Below the pieces are notes generated by a model, which worked only from the letters and a program-made list of their open reading frames with translations, searched no databases and was not told the origin of the DNA. Positions 1 to 9,464 of a stretch of 64,000 nucleotides of DNA are shown here, piece after piece. The stretch is from Bremerella alba (GTDB lineage: Bacteria; Planctomycetota; Planctomycetia; Pirellulales; Pirellulaceae): positions 310,001 through 374,000 of the forward strand of contig NZ_JABRWO010000002.1 in NCBI RefSeq assembly GCF_013618625.1. The letters are read 5' to 3'. Position 1 is the stretch's first letter. Every line of letters begins with the position of its first letter. A program made the position numbers and the translations under genes.

Positions 1-61
1 CGCATCGTATCTTTTCGTATTCTACCCCGTTTTCAAACCGACGCGACCCCGACACGCGCGC

Positions 62-96
62 AGAAAAAAGGCGTCTTGCTCCAGAGAACAAGACGC
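62..96 (-). terminator. Rho-independent terminator of the PSD1-DUF1501 operon
   Basis: Read on the minus strand, a perfect 8-bp stem (CAAGACGC at 89-96 and GCGTCTTG at 71-78) closes a 10-nt loop and is followed by CTTTTTTCTG. It lies about 110 bp past the DUF1501 stop codon, in the right orientation to end that transcript. Confidence 0.8.
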
Positions 97-206
97 TTCT
101 ATACCGAATGCGCAATTGAATTATCCAAAACCTACGGGTGGCTCAAAAATTCATTTCTGAGCTGCCCATTGCAGCCAATCGTCTACCTCGACGAGTTCAG
201 CAACCA

Positions 207-1682
207 CTAAGTTATGATTTCGTGAATCGGCTCGGTAGCTTCCACGCCCACCAATTTTTGATCCAAGCCACTGTAAAAATAGCTGAGGTGGTTCGGATCG
301 AGACCCAACTGATTCAGGATCGTGGCATGGACTCGTTTGACGTGCAGCGGATTTTCAACGGCGACGGCACCCAGTTCGTCAGTTGCACCATACGAAACAC
401 CACCTTTGATACCGCCACCAGCCATCCACATAGTGAACCCGTACGAGTTGTGATCGCGACCGGTCCCCTTTTCATATTCTGCCGTGGGCTGACGACCAAA
501 CTCACCACCCCAAACAATTAGGGTGTCGTCGAGCATGCCTTTCCGCTTGAGGTCTTTGATCAGACCGGCAATCGGCTTGTCGGTGCGTCCGGCGTGGTAA
601 TTGTGGTTCTTCTCTAGGTCGCCGTGAGCATCCCAGTTGTTGTCGTTGTGGTGACCACCGGAATAAAGCTGAACGAAACGAACGCCTCGTTCCACCAATC
701 GGCGAGCCAATAAGCAGCGGCGACCGAACTCTTCCGTCTGGGGGTTATCGATGCCGTACATCTCTTTTGTGTCTTCCGTTTCGGTCGCAATGTCGACCGC
801 TTCGGGCGCATGCTCCTGCATACGATAGGCTAATTCATAGCTATGAATTCGTGCCGACAACTCGGTATTGTCGACTCGCGAGGCATAGTGCTGCTGATTG
901 GCCTCCTTCATCGCATCGAGAATACGACGCTGGGCCTCTCGTGTCATTCCATCCGGCGTTGCCAGATCGATGATGGGAGCCCCCTTACCACGGAAGATCG
1001 TTCCCTGGTAGTTGGCCGGCATGAAGCCACAAGTCCAGTTCTTCGCACCACTGATCGGACCGCCGGTCGGGTCTAACATCACCACATAGCCAGGCAGGTT
1101 CTGATTGACCGTACCCAGACCGTACGTGACCCACGAACCGAGCGTCGGGAAGCCGCTTAGAATGCGTCCTGAGTTCATCATTAACATGGCCGAGCCGTGA
1201 ATGGGCGAATCGGCCTGGCATGACTTCAAGAAGGCGATGTCATCGACACACGTTGCCAGGTGAGGAAATAGGTCCGAAACCCACTGTCCTGACTGGCCGT
1301 GCTGCTTGAAGTTCCACTTCGGGCCAACGACTCGCCCTTCGTTCTTTTCACCGCCGCGGCCCTTGGTCTTGACCGGCACCGTCTTACCGTCGAGGCCGTA
1401 CAACTTGGGCTTGTAGTCGAATGTATCGATATGGCTTGGGCCGCCATACATGAACAGGAAGATGACGTTCTTGGCTTTCCCCTCGAACATCGGCTGCTTG
1501 GCCCCTAACGGATTGTCGAAGGACGACACACCATCGGCGGCGACGGCCTGGTTGGCCATAAAACCATCCTTGGCCAGCATGTATGTTAATGCCAGGCCAG
1601 GAAACTTGGCCCCGGCATTCCACAAGAACTCGCGGCGCGTGTTGCCACAATAACTTGGTTTGGGCATCTCCGAGTTCGACAT
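207..1682 (-). CDS. DUF1501 family protein with Tat-like signal
   Basis: This 491-residue protein belongs to the DUF1501 family (PF07394), a planctomycete-rich branch of the alkaline-phosphatase/sulfatase fold; the substrate is unknown. The start at 1682 is preferred over an upstream in-frame ATG because GGAAGGTGG precedes it and it leaves an N-terminus with a twin-arginine pattern (TRREFLWNAGAKF), consistent with export in folded form. Family features are visible in the middle (MYGGPSHIDTFDYKP) and near the C-terminus (WGGEFGRQPTAE, then GRDHN), which resemble metal-binding segments of the fold. It follows the PSD1 gene by 66 bp and ends at the terminator, so the pair is probably one transcript. 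The pairing recurs twice more in this window. Family is certain; biochemical role is not. Confidence 0.93.
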   Translation of the reverse strand: MSNSEMPKPSYCGNTRREFLWNAGAKFPGLALTYMLAKDGFMANQAVAADGVSSFDNPLGAKQPMFEGKAKNVIFLFMYGGPSHIDTFDYKPKLYGLDGKTVPVKTKGRGGEKNEGRVVGPKWNFKQHGQSGQWVSDLFPHLATCVDDIAFLKSCQADSPIHGSAMLMMNSGRILSGFPTLGSWVTYGLGTVNQNLPGYVVMLDPTGGPISGAKNWTCGFMPANYQGTIFRGKGAPIIDLATPDGMTREAQRRILDAMKEANQQHYASRVDNTELSARIHSYELAYRMQEHAPEAVDIATETEDTKEMYGIDNPQTEEFGRRCLLARRLVERGVRFVQLYSGGHHNDNNWDAHGDLEKNHNYHAGRTDKPIAGLIKDLKRKGMLDDTLIVWGGEFGRQPTAEYEKGTGRDHNSYGFTMWMAGGGIKGGVSYGATDELGAVAVENPLHVKRVHATILNQLGLDPNHLSYFYSGLDQKLVGVEATEPIHEIIT

Positions 1683-1748
1683 GATCCACCTTCCTTCAAA
1701 GTATATTTCATTCACTGAACGGCCATCACTTCCACAAAGGAAGTAGCA

Positions 1749-4199
1749 CTAGTCCAGGAAGAAGAATTCGTTCAAGTTAATCAGCATCAGGCAATACAAA
1801 TCGAAAGCCCGTTGGTCATCCATGCCGTGGTCGTTCTTCAAGTCGTTGAACAGCGAAGTGCCAATCTTCACATCTTCATCGTTAACCTCACGGGCCATGA
1901 CGAACAGAACTGCATGGCCGATCTGATCTTCGAGCGTGGTCGCTCCTGTTTCGCGAACGCGCCGGGCCAACTCGGTCGCTTGCTGATTGGCGAAGTCGCC
2001 GTTGATCATTCCCAACGCCTGGGCAGGCTGCGTCGTGACGAAACGATCTTCACACGGAGCGTCCGTTTCCGGGAAGTCGAAGCTCGACAGAATCGGCGTC
2101 ACAAGCGATCGCTTGACATGAATATAAACGGCACGGCGTGCCTGTTCTTGGTACGTCGAATTACCCCACCCGTCGCCCGGCTTCGACTGGCCTGCCATCA
2201 CTTCGGCCGAGATTTTTGGATAGAAGCCATGACCGTACATCTTTTCGTTCAGTCGACCATTGACCAGCAAGATCGAGTCCCGCACTTCTTCTGCGGTCAG
2301 TCGTCGCGAATTGAATCGCCAGAACTGATCGTTCGCCGGATCCTGGGCGAGCCCCTTCTCGGAACCTTCCGATGACATTTGATACGCCGAGGTCAACATC
2401 ATCAGACGCTGCATGTGCTTGATATCCCAACCACTGCGGATGAATTCCTGCGTCAGCCAATCGAGCAGTTCCGGGTGCGTGGGAGGAGTCCCCAGTTGCC
2501 CGAAATTGCTTGACGTTCGCACTAGGCCGCGTCCGAACTGGTACTGCCAGATTCGATTGACCATCACCCGTGCCGTCATCAAGTTGTCTTCCGAGGCAAT
2601 CCACTTCGCCAAGACGAGTCGACGTCCTGAAGTTTCCTGCCCGGAAGCAGGCTCTGGGATTTCCGGATTCGGATCGTTGAAGTACTTGGGGAAACCAGGC
2701 ACCACAACATCGCCAGGAACGTGCGCGTTGCCACGAAGCATGATCATCGTTTCCCGTGGAGTCTTGTCGGCTTTGTTGACAGCCAGGGCAAACTCGCGAG
2801 CCGGCAAATACTTTTCCTTATCGTTGACGGCGTCCAATTGTCGCTTCAGTTCTGCGTATTCCGAAGCTTCATTGGGAACGAGTTCTGCGATGCGGTCATC
2901 CATGCGTTCCCGACGACGATTAGGATCGCGTTGGCGTTTGACGTCCTTCCGTTCATCCTGGGGGAGTTGCTCGATGGCGGCCGAGACGATCTCATTCATC
3001 CGATTCTCAATCGCCTCTCGTTCACGTCGATGGTTCTCATGAGCTGAAACGACCTCGGATGACGAGATCTCACGCTGACTGAACGAAACATCGCCGCGAT
3101 TTCCGTAAGGCTTCATGCCTCGGAAGAACGAAAGGAACTGGTAGTAGTTTTCCTGACTGATCGGATCGATCTTGTGATCGTGACATCGGGCACACCCAAT
3201 CGTGACCCCGAGAAACGTCTTGCTGGTAGTCGAAATGATATCGTCGTACTGGTCGAACTCGTGCAAAAGAGGATCGGCCGGCTCATCGTCCCAGACACCG
3301 AGCTTGTAATAACCGGTGGCGGTGATCGACTCTGGCGTCGGATTCTCGATTTCATCGCCGGCCAACTGTTCGACAATAAACAGATCGTATGGCTTGTTTT
3401 CGTTGAACGAACGAATCACGTAGTCGCGATACTTCCAGGCGTTTGGTTTTACGCCGTCACGCTCATAGCTGTTGGTCTCTGCGAAACGGACCAAATCAAG
3501 CCAATGACGCCCCCACTTCTCGCCGTAATGCTCGGAAGCCAGGAGCTTTTCGATCAGATTCTTCCAGGCATCAGGCGACGAATCATTCTCGAACGCTTCG
3601 ATCTCTTGCTTGGTTGGTGGCAGGCCGGTCAGGTTGTAATAAGCGCGTCGAATTAGCGTCCGCTTTGACGCTCGTGCGTTGGGCTCGAGTCCCTGCTCTT
3701 CTAGGCGAGACAGAATGAACTGATCAATCGGGTTGTTTACCCACCCCTCATGCTTCGTCTCTGGCAACGGTGGATCGGTAACGGGCTCAAACGCCCAGTG
3801 ACCTTGGAATTGAGCCCCCTCCTCGATCCATGTTTTGAGGATTGCCAGCTCCTCCGGCTTCACCCCCTCGCCTTCGGGGGGCATTTTTTCAAACTCGTCG
3901 TGCGAAGTAATGCGTCGAATGAGTTCGCTTTCTCCCACATTGCCAGGAACTATGGCAATCATGCCTGAGTCCGCTTCCGCGACGGCACTCTCTCGCTCGT
4001 CCAAGCGAAGACTGCTCTCTTGTTCCGCAGGTCCGTGACAGGCAAAGCACTTTTTCGCAAGAATTTGCTTCACATCGCGGTTGAATTGGACGGTCGGCTC
4101 CGAGGAATCTTGAGCCTGAACCATCCCGGTACAGGCCACCACGAGAAGGCCAATCAATGCAGTCGACCGAAACCGCACAACATCACTTAAGTAGAGCAT
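1749..4199 (-). CDS. PSD1/DUF1549-DUF1553 protein with planctomycete cytochrome C domain
   Basis: An exported protein of 816 residues. A hydrophobic signal at residues 12-30 ends in VQAQ. A planctomycete cytochrome C domain (PF07635) follows, with a CFACH heme motif at residues 51-55, then DUF1549 (PF07583) with the GRHWLDLVRFAET block, and DUF1553 (PF07587) at the C-terminus. A second CxxCH (CARCHDHK) lies inside DUF1549 and is present in all three PSD1 proteins of this window, so two covalent hemes are possible. The start at 4199 removes a 39-residue extension that lacks signal-peptide character. The family has no settled function; its constant partnership with DUF1501 suggests an extracytoplasmic redox or polysaccharide-processing complex. 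The XylR-type regulator diverges from it at 4588. Confidence 0.92.
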   Translation of the reverse strand: MLYLSDVVRFRSTALIGLLVVACTGMVQAQDSSEPTVQFNRDVKQILAKKCFACHGPAEQESSLRLDERESAVAEADSGMIAIVPGNVGESELIRRITSHDEFEKMPPEGEGVKPEELAILKTWIEEGAQFQGHWAFEPVTDPPLPETKHEGWVNNPIDQFILSRLEEQGLEPNARASKRTLIRRAYYNLTGLPPTKQEIEAFENDSSPDAWKNLIEKLLASEHYGEKWGRHWLDLVRFAETNSYERDGVKPNAWKYRDYVIRSFNENKPYDLFIVEQLAGDEIENPTPESITATGYYKLGVWDDEPADPLLHEFDQYDDIISTTSKTFLGVTIGCARCHDHKIDPISQENYYQFLSFFRGMKPYGNRGDVSFSQREISSSEVVSAHENHRREREAIENRMNEIVSAAIEQLPQDERKDVKRQRDPNRRRERMDDRIAELVPNEASEYAELKRQLDAVNDKEKYLPAREFALAVNKADKTPRETMIMLRGNAHVPGDVVVPGFPKYFNDPNPEIPEPASGQETSGRRLVLAKWIASEDNLMTARVMVNRIWQYQFGRGLVRTSSNFGQLGTPPTHPELLDWLTQEFIRSGWDIKHMQRLMMLTSAYQMSSEGSEKGLAQDPANDQFWRFNSRRLTAEEVRDSILLVNGRLNEKMYGHGFYPKISAEVMAGQSKPGDGWGNSTYQEQARRAVYIHVKRSLVTPILSSFDFPETDAPCEDRFVTTQPAQALGMINGDFANQQATELARRVRETGATTLEDQIGHAVLFVMAREVNDEDVKIGTSLFNDLKNDHGMDDQRAFDLYCLMLINLNEFFFLD

Positions 4200-4587
4200 A
4201 TTTAGTAACTTACAGCGTAGTTGAGGTAGGACTATGCTTGCTGAAGCGGGGGGCTTTCGACAAGGCATCGCTAGGATTGAGAGAAGCTTTACTCTATCGC
4301 CCTCTCTATTCTTCACATTGTAAGGGGGCGAATCAATGAGATTTACCGAAAACGGATTGAGAGTCTTTCCCTAGTTGCTATCACCCGCGGCAGTTTGACT
4401 TACGATCCGAGGTTCGATTGCATGGCAGCCGAGGTTCTCTATAAGTTTCACCATACTTTGCGCCAGTAATAAATCCTGGAAAATTTGTGCTAACAATTAC
4501 CTCATGATTGCGTTTGAGAATCATTTCGGCCCATAATGGGAATCCTGTTCCGACAAGCAACCTCATCGCATTCTGAGTCCCTTTTCT
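4200..4587. promoter_or_regulatory. Divergent intergenic region between PSD1 and XylR-type regulator
   Basis: This 388-bp stretch separates the divergent PSD1 and regulator genes and must hold both promoters. It carries no convincing gene. I could not identify a clear operator palindrome by eye. Confidence 0.5.
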
Positions 4588-5760
4588 ATGCAACGTCGCC
4601 GCGTCATGCTCATTGTTGAGACCTCGCTCGTTTATGGTCGCGAGGTCCTCCGTGGAATCAATCGTTATGTTGTGGCAAATGAGCCTTGGTCGATGTTCGT
4701 CGACCTTAGAGAACTGGCCTATCGCCCCCCAGCCTGGCTAGAGAACTGGGATGGCGACGGCATCATCACACGCAGTACGACCCCTGCTCTCGCTGAACAG
4801 CTAAAGGCATGGAACATTCCCACTGTCGATCTTACCGACATTTACGGGGATCAAGGCCTCCCACACATCGGCACCGATCACGAAGCTGTCGGGCGAATGG
4901 GTGCGGCTCATTTGCTGGAGCGGGGGTTCCGCAACTTCGCCTTTTGCGGTTTCAGCGGACACAACTGGTCAACGCGTCGCTACCAAGGTTTCAAAGACGC
5001 GATCGAGAAGACGGCCGGTCCAGTGGAACTGCTCGAAGGGCCCTGGGACAGCTCTTCCGCACTTACCTGGGAACAACAACAAGCCCAACTTTGCAATTGG
5101 CTGCGAGGACTTCCCCGCCCGATCGGTATCATGGCCTGTAACGACATGCGAGGTCAGCATGTGCTCGACGCTTGCCGTCGGATCACCGCTGCTGTTCCGG
5201 AAGAAGTTGCTGTGATCGGTGTCGATAACGACGAGCTGGTCTGCGAGCTCTGCGATCCGCCCCTTTCCAGCGTGATGCCCAACCCACAGCGAATCGGTTT
5301 TGAGGCCGCCGCCTTGCTCGATCGGCTGATGAAAGGGGAGGCACCAACCCAGATGAGCAAGCTGGTCGAACCGCTGGGAATCGTTACTCGCCAGTCGACC
5401 GATGTTCTGGCCATCGAAGACCCGCTGGTTGATTCGGCAGTGAAGTACATACGACAGCACGCGTGCGACGGCATATCGGTGGTCGACGTCTTGCAGCACG
5501 TCCCTGTCTCGCGAAGCATCCTCGAACGTCGCTTTCGCAAATTCATTGGCCGCAGTCCTCAGTCTGAGATCCGCAACGTGCAGCTCAAACGCGTGAAACA
5601 ACTGCTACGAGAAACCGACCTCCCGCTAGAACGCATCGCCGGGCTATCTGGCTACGACCACCCCGAGTACATGAGCGTCGTCTTTAAACGCGAACTGGGA
5701 CAAACGCCGGGGCAGTATCGCACCCAAAACGTGAAGGGTGCCTCGCGGCGATTCCGATAG
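4588..5760 (+). CDS. XylR-type transcriptional regulator (LacI-like sensor, AraC DNA-binding domain)
   Basis: A 390-residue one-component regulator. Residues about 5-275 match the periplasmic-binding-protein fold of XylR-type sensors, beginning with RRVMLIVETSLVYGREVLRGI and containing IGTDHEAVGRMGAAHLLERG. Residues about 285-385 form an AraC double helix-turn-helix, with the second helix pair in ERIAGLSGYDHPEYMSVVFKRELGQTPGQYR. Unlike LacI proteins the DNA-binding part is C-terminal, as in E. coli XylR, which binds xylose. It is transcribed away from the PSD1-DUF1501 operon and is the obvious candidate to control it. Two further members lie at 22739 and 42119, each beside another such cluster. 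The ligand is probably a sugar but cannot be read from sequence. Confidence 0.92.
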   Translation: MQRRRVMLIVETSLVYGREVLRGINRYVVANEPWSMFVDLRELAYRPPAWLENWDGDGIITRSTTPALAEQLKAWNIPTVDLTDIYGDQGLPHIGTDHEAVGRMGAAHLLERGFRNFAFCGFSGHNWSTRRYQGFKDAIEKTAGPVELLEGPWDSSSALTWEQQQAQLCNWLRGLPRPIGIMACNDMRGQHVLDACRRITAAVPEEVAVIGVDNDELVCELCDPPLSSVMPNPQRIGFEAAALLDRLMKGEAPTQMSKLVEPLGIVTRQSTDVLAIEDPLVDSAVKYIRQHACDGISVVDVLQHVPVSRSILERRFRKFIGRSPQSEIRNVQLKRVKQLLRETDLPLERIAGLSGYDHPEYMSVVFKRELGQTPGQYRTQNVKGASRRFR

Positions 5761-6314
5761 CCGTGCAGGTCGTTCGCCGCTAATTACGGGCAGGTTTCAA
5801 GATGCAGACATAGGCACTTCGATCTCGTATTGAGAATGGACAACCGTTGACAAAGCCATCGCTCGAGCGAATATAACTCGAACAATATCCACCTTTCTTT
5901 GCGAACCTCTAGCGGTTCATGCTGTCCCGTTTCTTGACCGATCGACTGCCAGCTTGGATTACATCTTTTTGGTAAAGTAAAGCTGTCTGAGCAACAACTT
6001 CGTCGATAGGTCTTTTCTTCAACGATCGTGAAACGCATTTTAGTTATTTGCTTGTCGTTGGCGTTGGCATGGTCGTTCGCAAGTCGCACCGGCAAACGGC
6101 TCGCCTGGTTCTGTAGCGTACCTATGGCTCGAAAACCACGAGGCAGAGGCTGAACGCGTTTGATATTTCCTTTTCCCGGTTAAGACACCAGGAGTCGTAA
6201 TGCGCTGCCATTAAAGACGATATCGACGAATCTATTGATTGAGATTGCCAGTGAATTCGATTACTATTTCAGTGAGTCCTACCTGCCTGCCCCTCCCTCA
6301 TACGAGCGCAACCT
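5761..6314. other. Intergenic region, no supported gene
   Basis: These 554 bp hold no gene I can support. A 41-codon GTG-initiated frame at 6028-6153 has a signal-peptide-like start but no homologous body, and a 103-codon minus frame looks random. The promoter of the SGNH hydrolase should lie near the right end. Confidence 0.5.
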
Positions 6315-7040
6315 ATGTCGAAAGTCACGTCGATCGCCTTGGCCTTGGCCCTTCTACTTACTACCACTCTGATTGCTGCCGATAAGCCTGGCAAATGGGC
6401 AGAAACGCCAAACCCTAAATTGCCGAACGTGCTGATCTTGGGAGATTCCATTTCCATTGGCTACACGCTCCAGGTGCGGGAACTACTTGAAGGCAAAGCG
6501 AACGTCTTCCGCCCCCATACGGCCGACGGCACCAAGGCAGAGAATTGCAGCGGGACTACCAAAGGGGTCGCGTCGATCGATCGTTGGTTGGGGGATCGCA
6601 AATGGGACGTGATCCACTTCAACTGGGGACTGCACGACTTGAAACACGTCACCGAACCCGGAGGGAACACGATTTCCAAGAAGGCCACAGATCCGCCCCA
6701 GGCGACTGTCGATCAGTATGCGATCAACGTTGAAAAGATCGTCCAACAGTTGAGCAAAAGTGGAGCAACACTCATCTTTGCCACGACTACCCCGGTTGTT
6801 CCCAACACCAATGGACCACTTCGCGAAGCGGACGCGCCCCCCAAATACAATGCGGCAGCCACTAAGATCATGAAAGAGCATGGCATCACGGTGAACGACC
6901 TTTTCGCGTTCTGCGAGCCGCAAATCGAGAAACTACAACGCCCTAAAAATGTGCACTTTACCTCCCAAGGCTCGCAGGCCCTGGCCGAGCAGGTTGCCGC
7001 AGCTATCGAAACGGCCCTCAATTCAAAAGACGGCAAGTAA
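6315..7040 (+). CDS. SGNH/GDSL hydrolase family protein, exported
   Basis: A 241-residue protein with an N-terminal signal (residues 1-21, SIALALALLLTTTLIA) and an SGNH hydrolase core. The nucleophile block is VLILGDSISIGY with Ser45. The Gly/Asn region is followed by FNWGLHDLKH, and the last block NVHFTSQGSQAL supplies the catalytic His. The position just before VH, often Asp in related proteins (DVHF), is Asn here, so the catalytic Asp is uncertain. Such enzymes are esterases acting on acylated sugars or lipids, so a periplasmic deacetylase role is plausible. It stands alone, 98 bp ahead of the PAS-AraC regulator. Confidence 0.85.
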   Translation: MSKVTSIALALALLLTTTLIAADKPGKWAETPNPKLPNVLILGDSISIGYTLQVRELLEGKANVFRPHTADGTKAENCSGTTKGVASIDRWLGDRKWDVIHFNWGLHDLKHVTEPGGNTISKKATDPPQATVDQYAINVEKIVQQLSKSGATLIFATTTPVVPNTNGPLREADAPPKYNAAATKIMKEHGITVNDLFAFCEPQIEKLQRPKNVHFTSQGSQALAEQVAAAIETALNSKDGK

Positions 7041-7138
7041 AGTGCCTGCAGACGGTAACCGGCTTCCGACGTGACGAGACGGCCTGGGTTATGGTAGAAA
7101 AGTAGCTTCCCGATTTATCAAGCTCTTCGGTAATATCC

Positions 7139-7912
7139 ATGCACTCGGACTTTCAGCAACAGTTCTTCGCTGAGATGGGGCCCCGGCACCAGTTTCAGTT
7201 TTTGTACGATGCGATCCCGGATGTATTCTTCTTCACCAAAGACCGGGAAAGCCGCATGGTTTGGGCCAACCGGCAGCTAATCAAACGGTTAGGTGCTAGA
7301 AGCGAAGAGGACGTGATCGGGGCAAACGATTCCAAATTCTTCCCCCTGGAAATCGCCAAGAAGTATCGGGCCGACGACTGCTTTGTGATGGAAACCAGCC
7401 AACCGATCAACAACCGGGTCGAGGTTTTCTACAACGAGACCAAAATTCTCGACTGGCATATTACTAGCAAGATCCCGCTATTTAATGCCGACGGTAGCCA
7501 GGTGATCGGCGTGGCGGGTGTTATGCGTAGCTACAAGGCCGGTAAGCGGTGGGCAGCACCCGCTTCCGAGATTGAAGAGATCGTGGAGTACATGCGAACC
7601 CCCGAAGGCTCGCTGGCCACCGTCGAGGAACTTGCCGAAAGGGCTCACCTTTCGTCACGACAGTTGAATCGAAAATTCCAGGCCGTGTTCGGCATGAGCG
7701 TCCGCGATTTTAAGATCCGCACCCGGCTCAATTCGGCGGCAGACGATTTGACCAAAACCGAACTTTCGGTCTGCCAGATTGCGGTCGATCACGACTTCTC
7801 AGATCAAAGCACCTTTAGCCGGTTATTCCGCAAGCATATGGGCATGACCCCCTTGGAATACCGGCGAAGCTATCGAAATCAGATGGTCGCCGGTCACGAC
7901 AACCAAGACTGA
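7139..7912 (+). CDS. PAS domain-containing AraC family regulator
   Basis: A cytoplasmic 257-residue regulator. Residues about 20-135 form a PAS domain (LYDAIPDVFFFTKDRESRMVWANRQ...GANDSKFFP...), which can bind a small ligand, heme or flavin. Residues about 148-248 form an AraC HTH pair (VEELAERAHLSSRQLNRKFQ and ICQIAVDHDFSDQSTFSRLFRKHMGMTPLEYRR in pieces). PAS fused directly to AraC without a kinase is a one-component sensor. The gene lies between the SGNH hydrolase on the same strand and the convergent von Willebrand A gene; its target is not evident. Confidence 0.88.
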   Translation: MHSDFQQQFFAEMGPRHQFQFLYDAIPDVFFFTKDRESRMVWANRQLIKRLGARSEEDVIGANDSKFFPLEIAKKYRADDCFVMETSQPINNRVEVFYNETKILDWHITSKIPLFNADGSQVIGVAGVMRSYKAGKRWAAPASEIEEIVEYMRTPEGSLATVEELAERAHLSSRQLNRKFQAVFGMSVRDFKIRTRLNSAADDLTKTELSVCQIAVDHDFSDQSTFSRLFRKHMGMTPLEYRRSYRNQMVAGHDNQD

Positions 7913-7923
7913 ATGCCACCTGC

Positions 7924-9045
7924 TTATTTCAGCTTGATGCCCCAGATACCGTTGCGTTCTTTATTACGCGGAATAGGACCGTTCATTTTCATCAGCTGCT
8001 TACCCTCATCGGTGATTCCTACGTCTTTGTAAGAGCCTGCGTGGGCCTCGGCGATGGCGGCGAATTTATCGCGATCCTGCTTCTTCACCTGCATTCCCAT
8101 GGTGTGGATCGTAATCCCTTTGAGCGACGTTTTCGCGAGTTCAATGTCGGCCTTATCGGTGAACGCCCCGTCTCCGAGAATATAAACCAGATCGGGCTTC
8201 AAATTCAGCGCCAGAGTAATCGCATCCCGGCCATCGGTTCTCCAGCACATCTGGACGGTACCGAGCCACTCGCGGACAAGCTTCTTATTCTTGTCATTGG
8301 CGTTTATCATGTCCGTAGCCGGTGTGGGGTAGAACAGCGGATAGGCCGTATCGCTGTAAAAGACGATGTAGAACTTCTGCTTTGCCGACAGCGAATCGAT
8401 TGCCTTGTCGAGTTCGACCAACGCGGTCTCCATTCGGCCCGAGGTCATACTGGCAGAGTTATCCACGACAAAACAAATGCGTTGCCCTTTGGCTTTGGTG
8501 CCAAAGAACCTTGCCATCTTGCCCACTTCATCCCCTAGGCCATCGAGATCTGCCATTAAGCCGTTGGGGTCCATCCCCGCGAAGTCCGCTGGCTTGGACG
8601 GCATCAGTGAGTCTACCGAGATTGCTTCACTCATCATGGCCGCATCCGGAGTCAGGGCCGTCAATTCAAACGACTCGGACATCATCTGGGGAGCCGACAT
8701 CTCGACTTCCAATTCCGGCTCAACCTCAGGCTCGAACTCGACCACCATCTCTTCGAGTTCTTCGATTGGTTCGTCGCTGGTAGCCGAAAGACTGAGCGTT
8801 TCTGGCAGTGAAGGAGGACTGATCGTCGCAACAACCAATGCCGTGAGGCCGAACACATGAAACAATAAGCTGATCAACCAAGCCGGCATGCTCCACAACG
8901 CTGCTAACTTCCACCAATTTCGTTTCGGCGAAGTCTCTTCCTCCGCAGCATCGTAAGAGTCCGCGACCTCCGAGGGCTGCGGTTCATTCTGGCGGATCGG
9001 ACGACGAGAGCGGGCCTGAGGCAAGGCGGTCGTATGTTCGGTCAT
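7924..9045 (-). CDS. Membrane-anchored von Willebrand factor A domain protein
   Basis: A 373-residue protein with one membrane segment at about residues 52-73, a very acidic Glu/Val/Pro linker at about 91-116 and a C-terminal vWA domain. The MIDAS motif DNSAS is at residues 195-199 and a further ILGDGAF acidic segment follows. vWA domains of this kind bind a divalent metal and mediate protein-protein contacts. The start at 9045 was chosen because GGAGTGATC lies upstream and because the in-frame extension of 103 residues beyond it looks non-coding. No MoxR-type ATPase gene lies beside it, so partners are unknown. It converges with the PAS-AraC gene, 11 bp away. Confidence 0.85.
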   Translation of the reverse strand: MTEHTTALPQARSRRPIRQNEPQPSEVADSYDAAEEETSPKRNWWKLAALWSMPAWLISLLFHVFGLTALVVATISPPSLPETLSLSATSDEPIEELEEMVVEFEPEVEPELEVEMSAPQMMSESFELTALTPDAAMMSEAISVDSLMPSKPADFAGMDPNGLMADLDGLGDEVGKMARFFGTKAKGQRICFVVDNSASMTSGRMETALVELDKAIDSLSAKQKFYIVFYSDTAYPLFYPTPATDMINANDKNKKLVREWLGTVQMCWRTDGRDAITLALNLKPDLVYILGDGAFTDKADIELAKTSLKGITIHTMGMQVKKQDRDKFAAIAEAHAGSYKDVGITDEGKQLMKMNGPIPRNKERNGIWGIKLK

Positions 9046-9464
9046 AACAAGATCACTCCAGCAACCCAACGAGCAGGCTGCGGGCAATAGTTCGAAATCA
9101 AGAAGAGAATTGCGAGATGAGCTACCTCTATAAGTCTTCACTTCGCAGAAACTGACACGAATTATTCCGAAAACGGCATAATATTGCGGATATTGTTGCG
9201 ATAGCTTCCATTGCGACAGGATTTCCCATCTCACAGCCGCGGAATTTGGATTCGCCGCCAGCTCACCTGATCTCGACAAACGCTTGGAACCAACGGCAAC
9301 TCGTTGCCTGCTAGTTCTTAGACTAACTAAATTTGCCGAGTAGATATCAGTCAAAACGCAGGAAAAAGGTCAACGGTGTCACAGACGAGTCACGGTCACG
9401 TCCTTACCGATTAGATTGCAGAAAGACAAGGGCTCGGTGTCCCGTCATTCGTCGGCAAGCCGCT
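9046..9464. other. Intergenic region, no supported gene
   Basis: About 420 bp between the vWA gene start and the end of the E2-type acyltransferase gene. It should carry the vWA promoter. I see no gene, repeat or strong hairpin in it. Confidence 0.45.

Noticed and set aside
5784-6095. 103-codon minus-strand open frame
   Set aside because: No recognisable domain, no good ribosome-binding site, and composition like random sequence.
6028-6153. 41-codon GTG frame with a signal-peptide-like start (VKRILVICLSLALAWSFASR)
   Set aside because: The body is too short and matches nothing; it may be a fragment but cannot be supported.
8041-8860. Plus-strand open frames of 150-165 codons opposite the vWA gene
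   Set aside because: They are antisense shadows of a clearly coding minus-strand gene.
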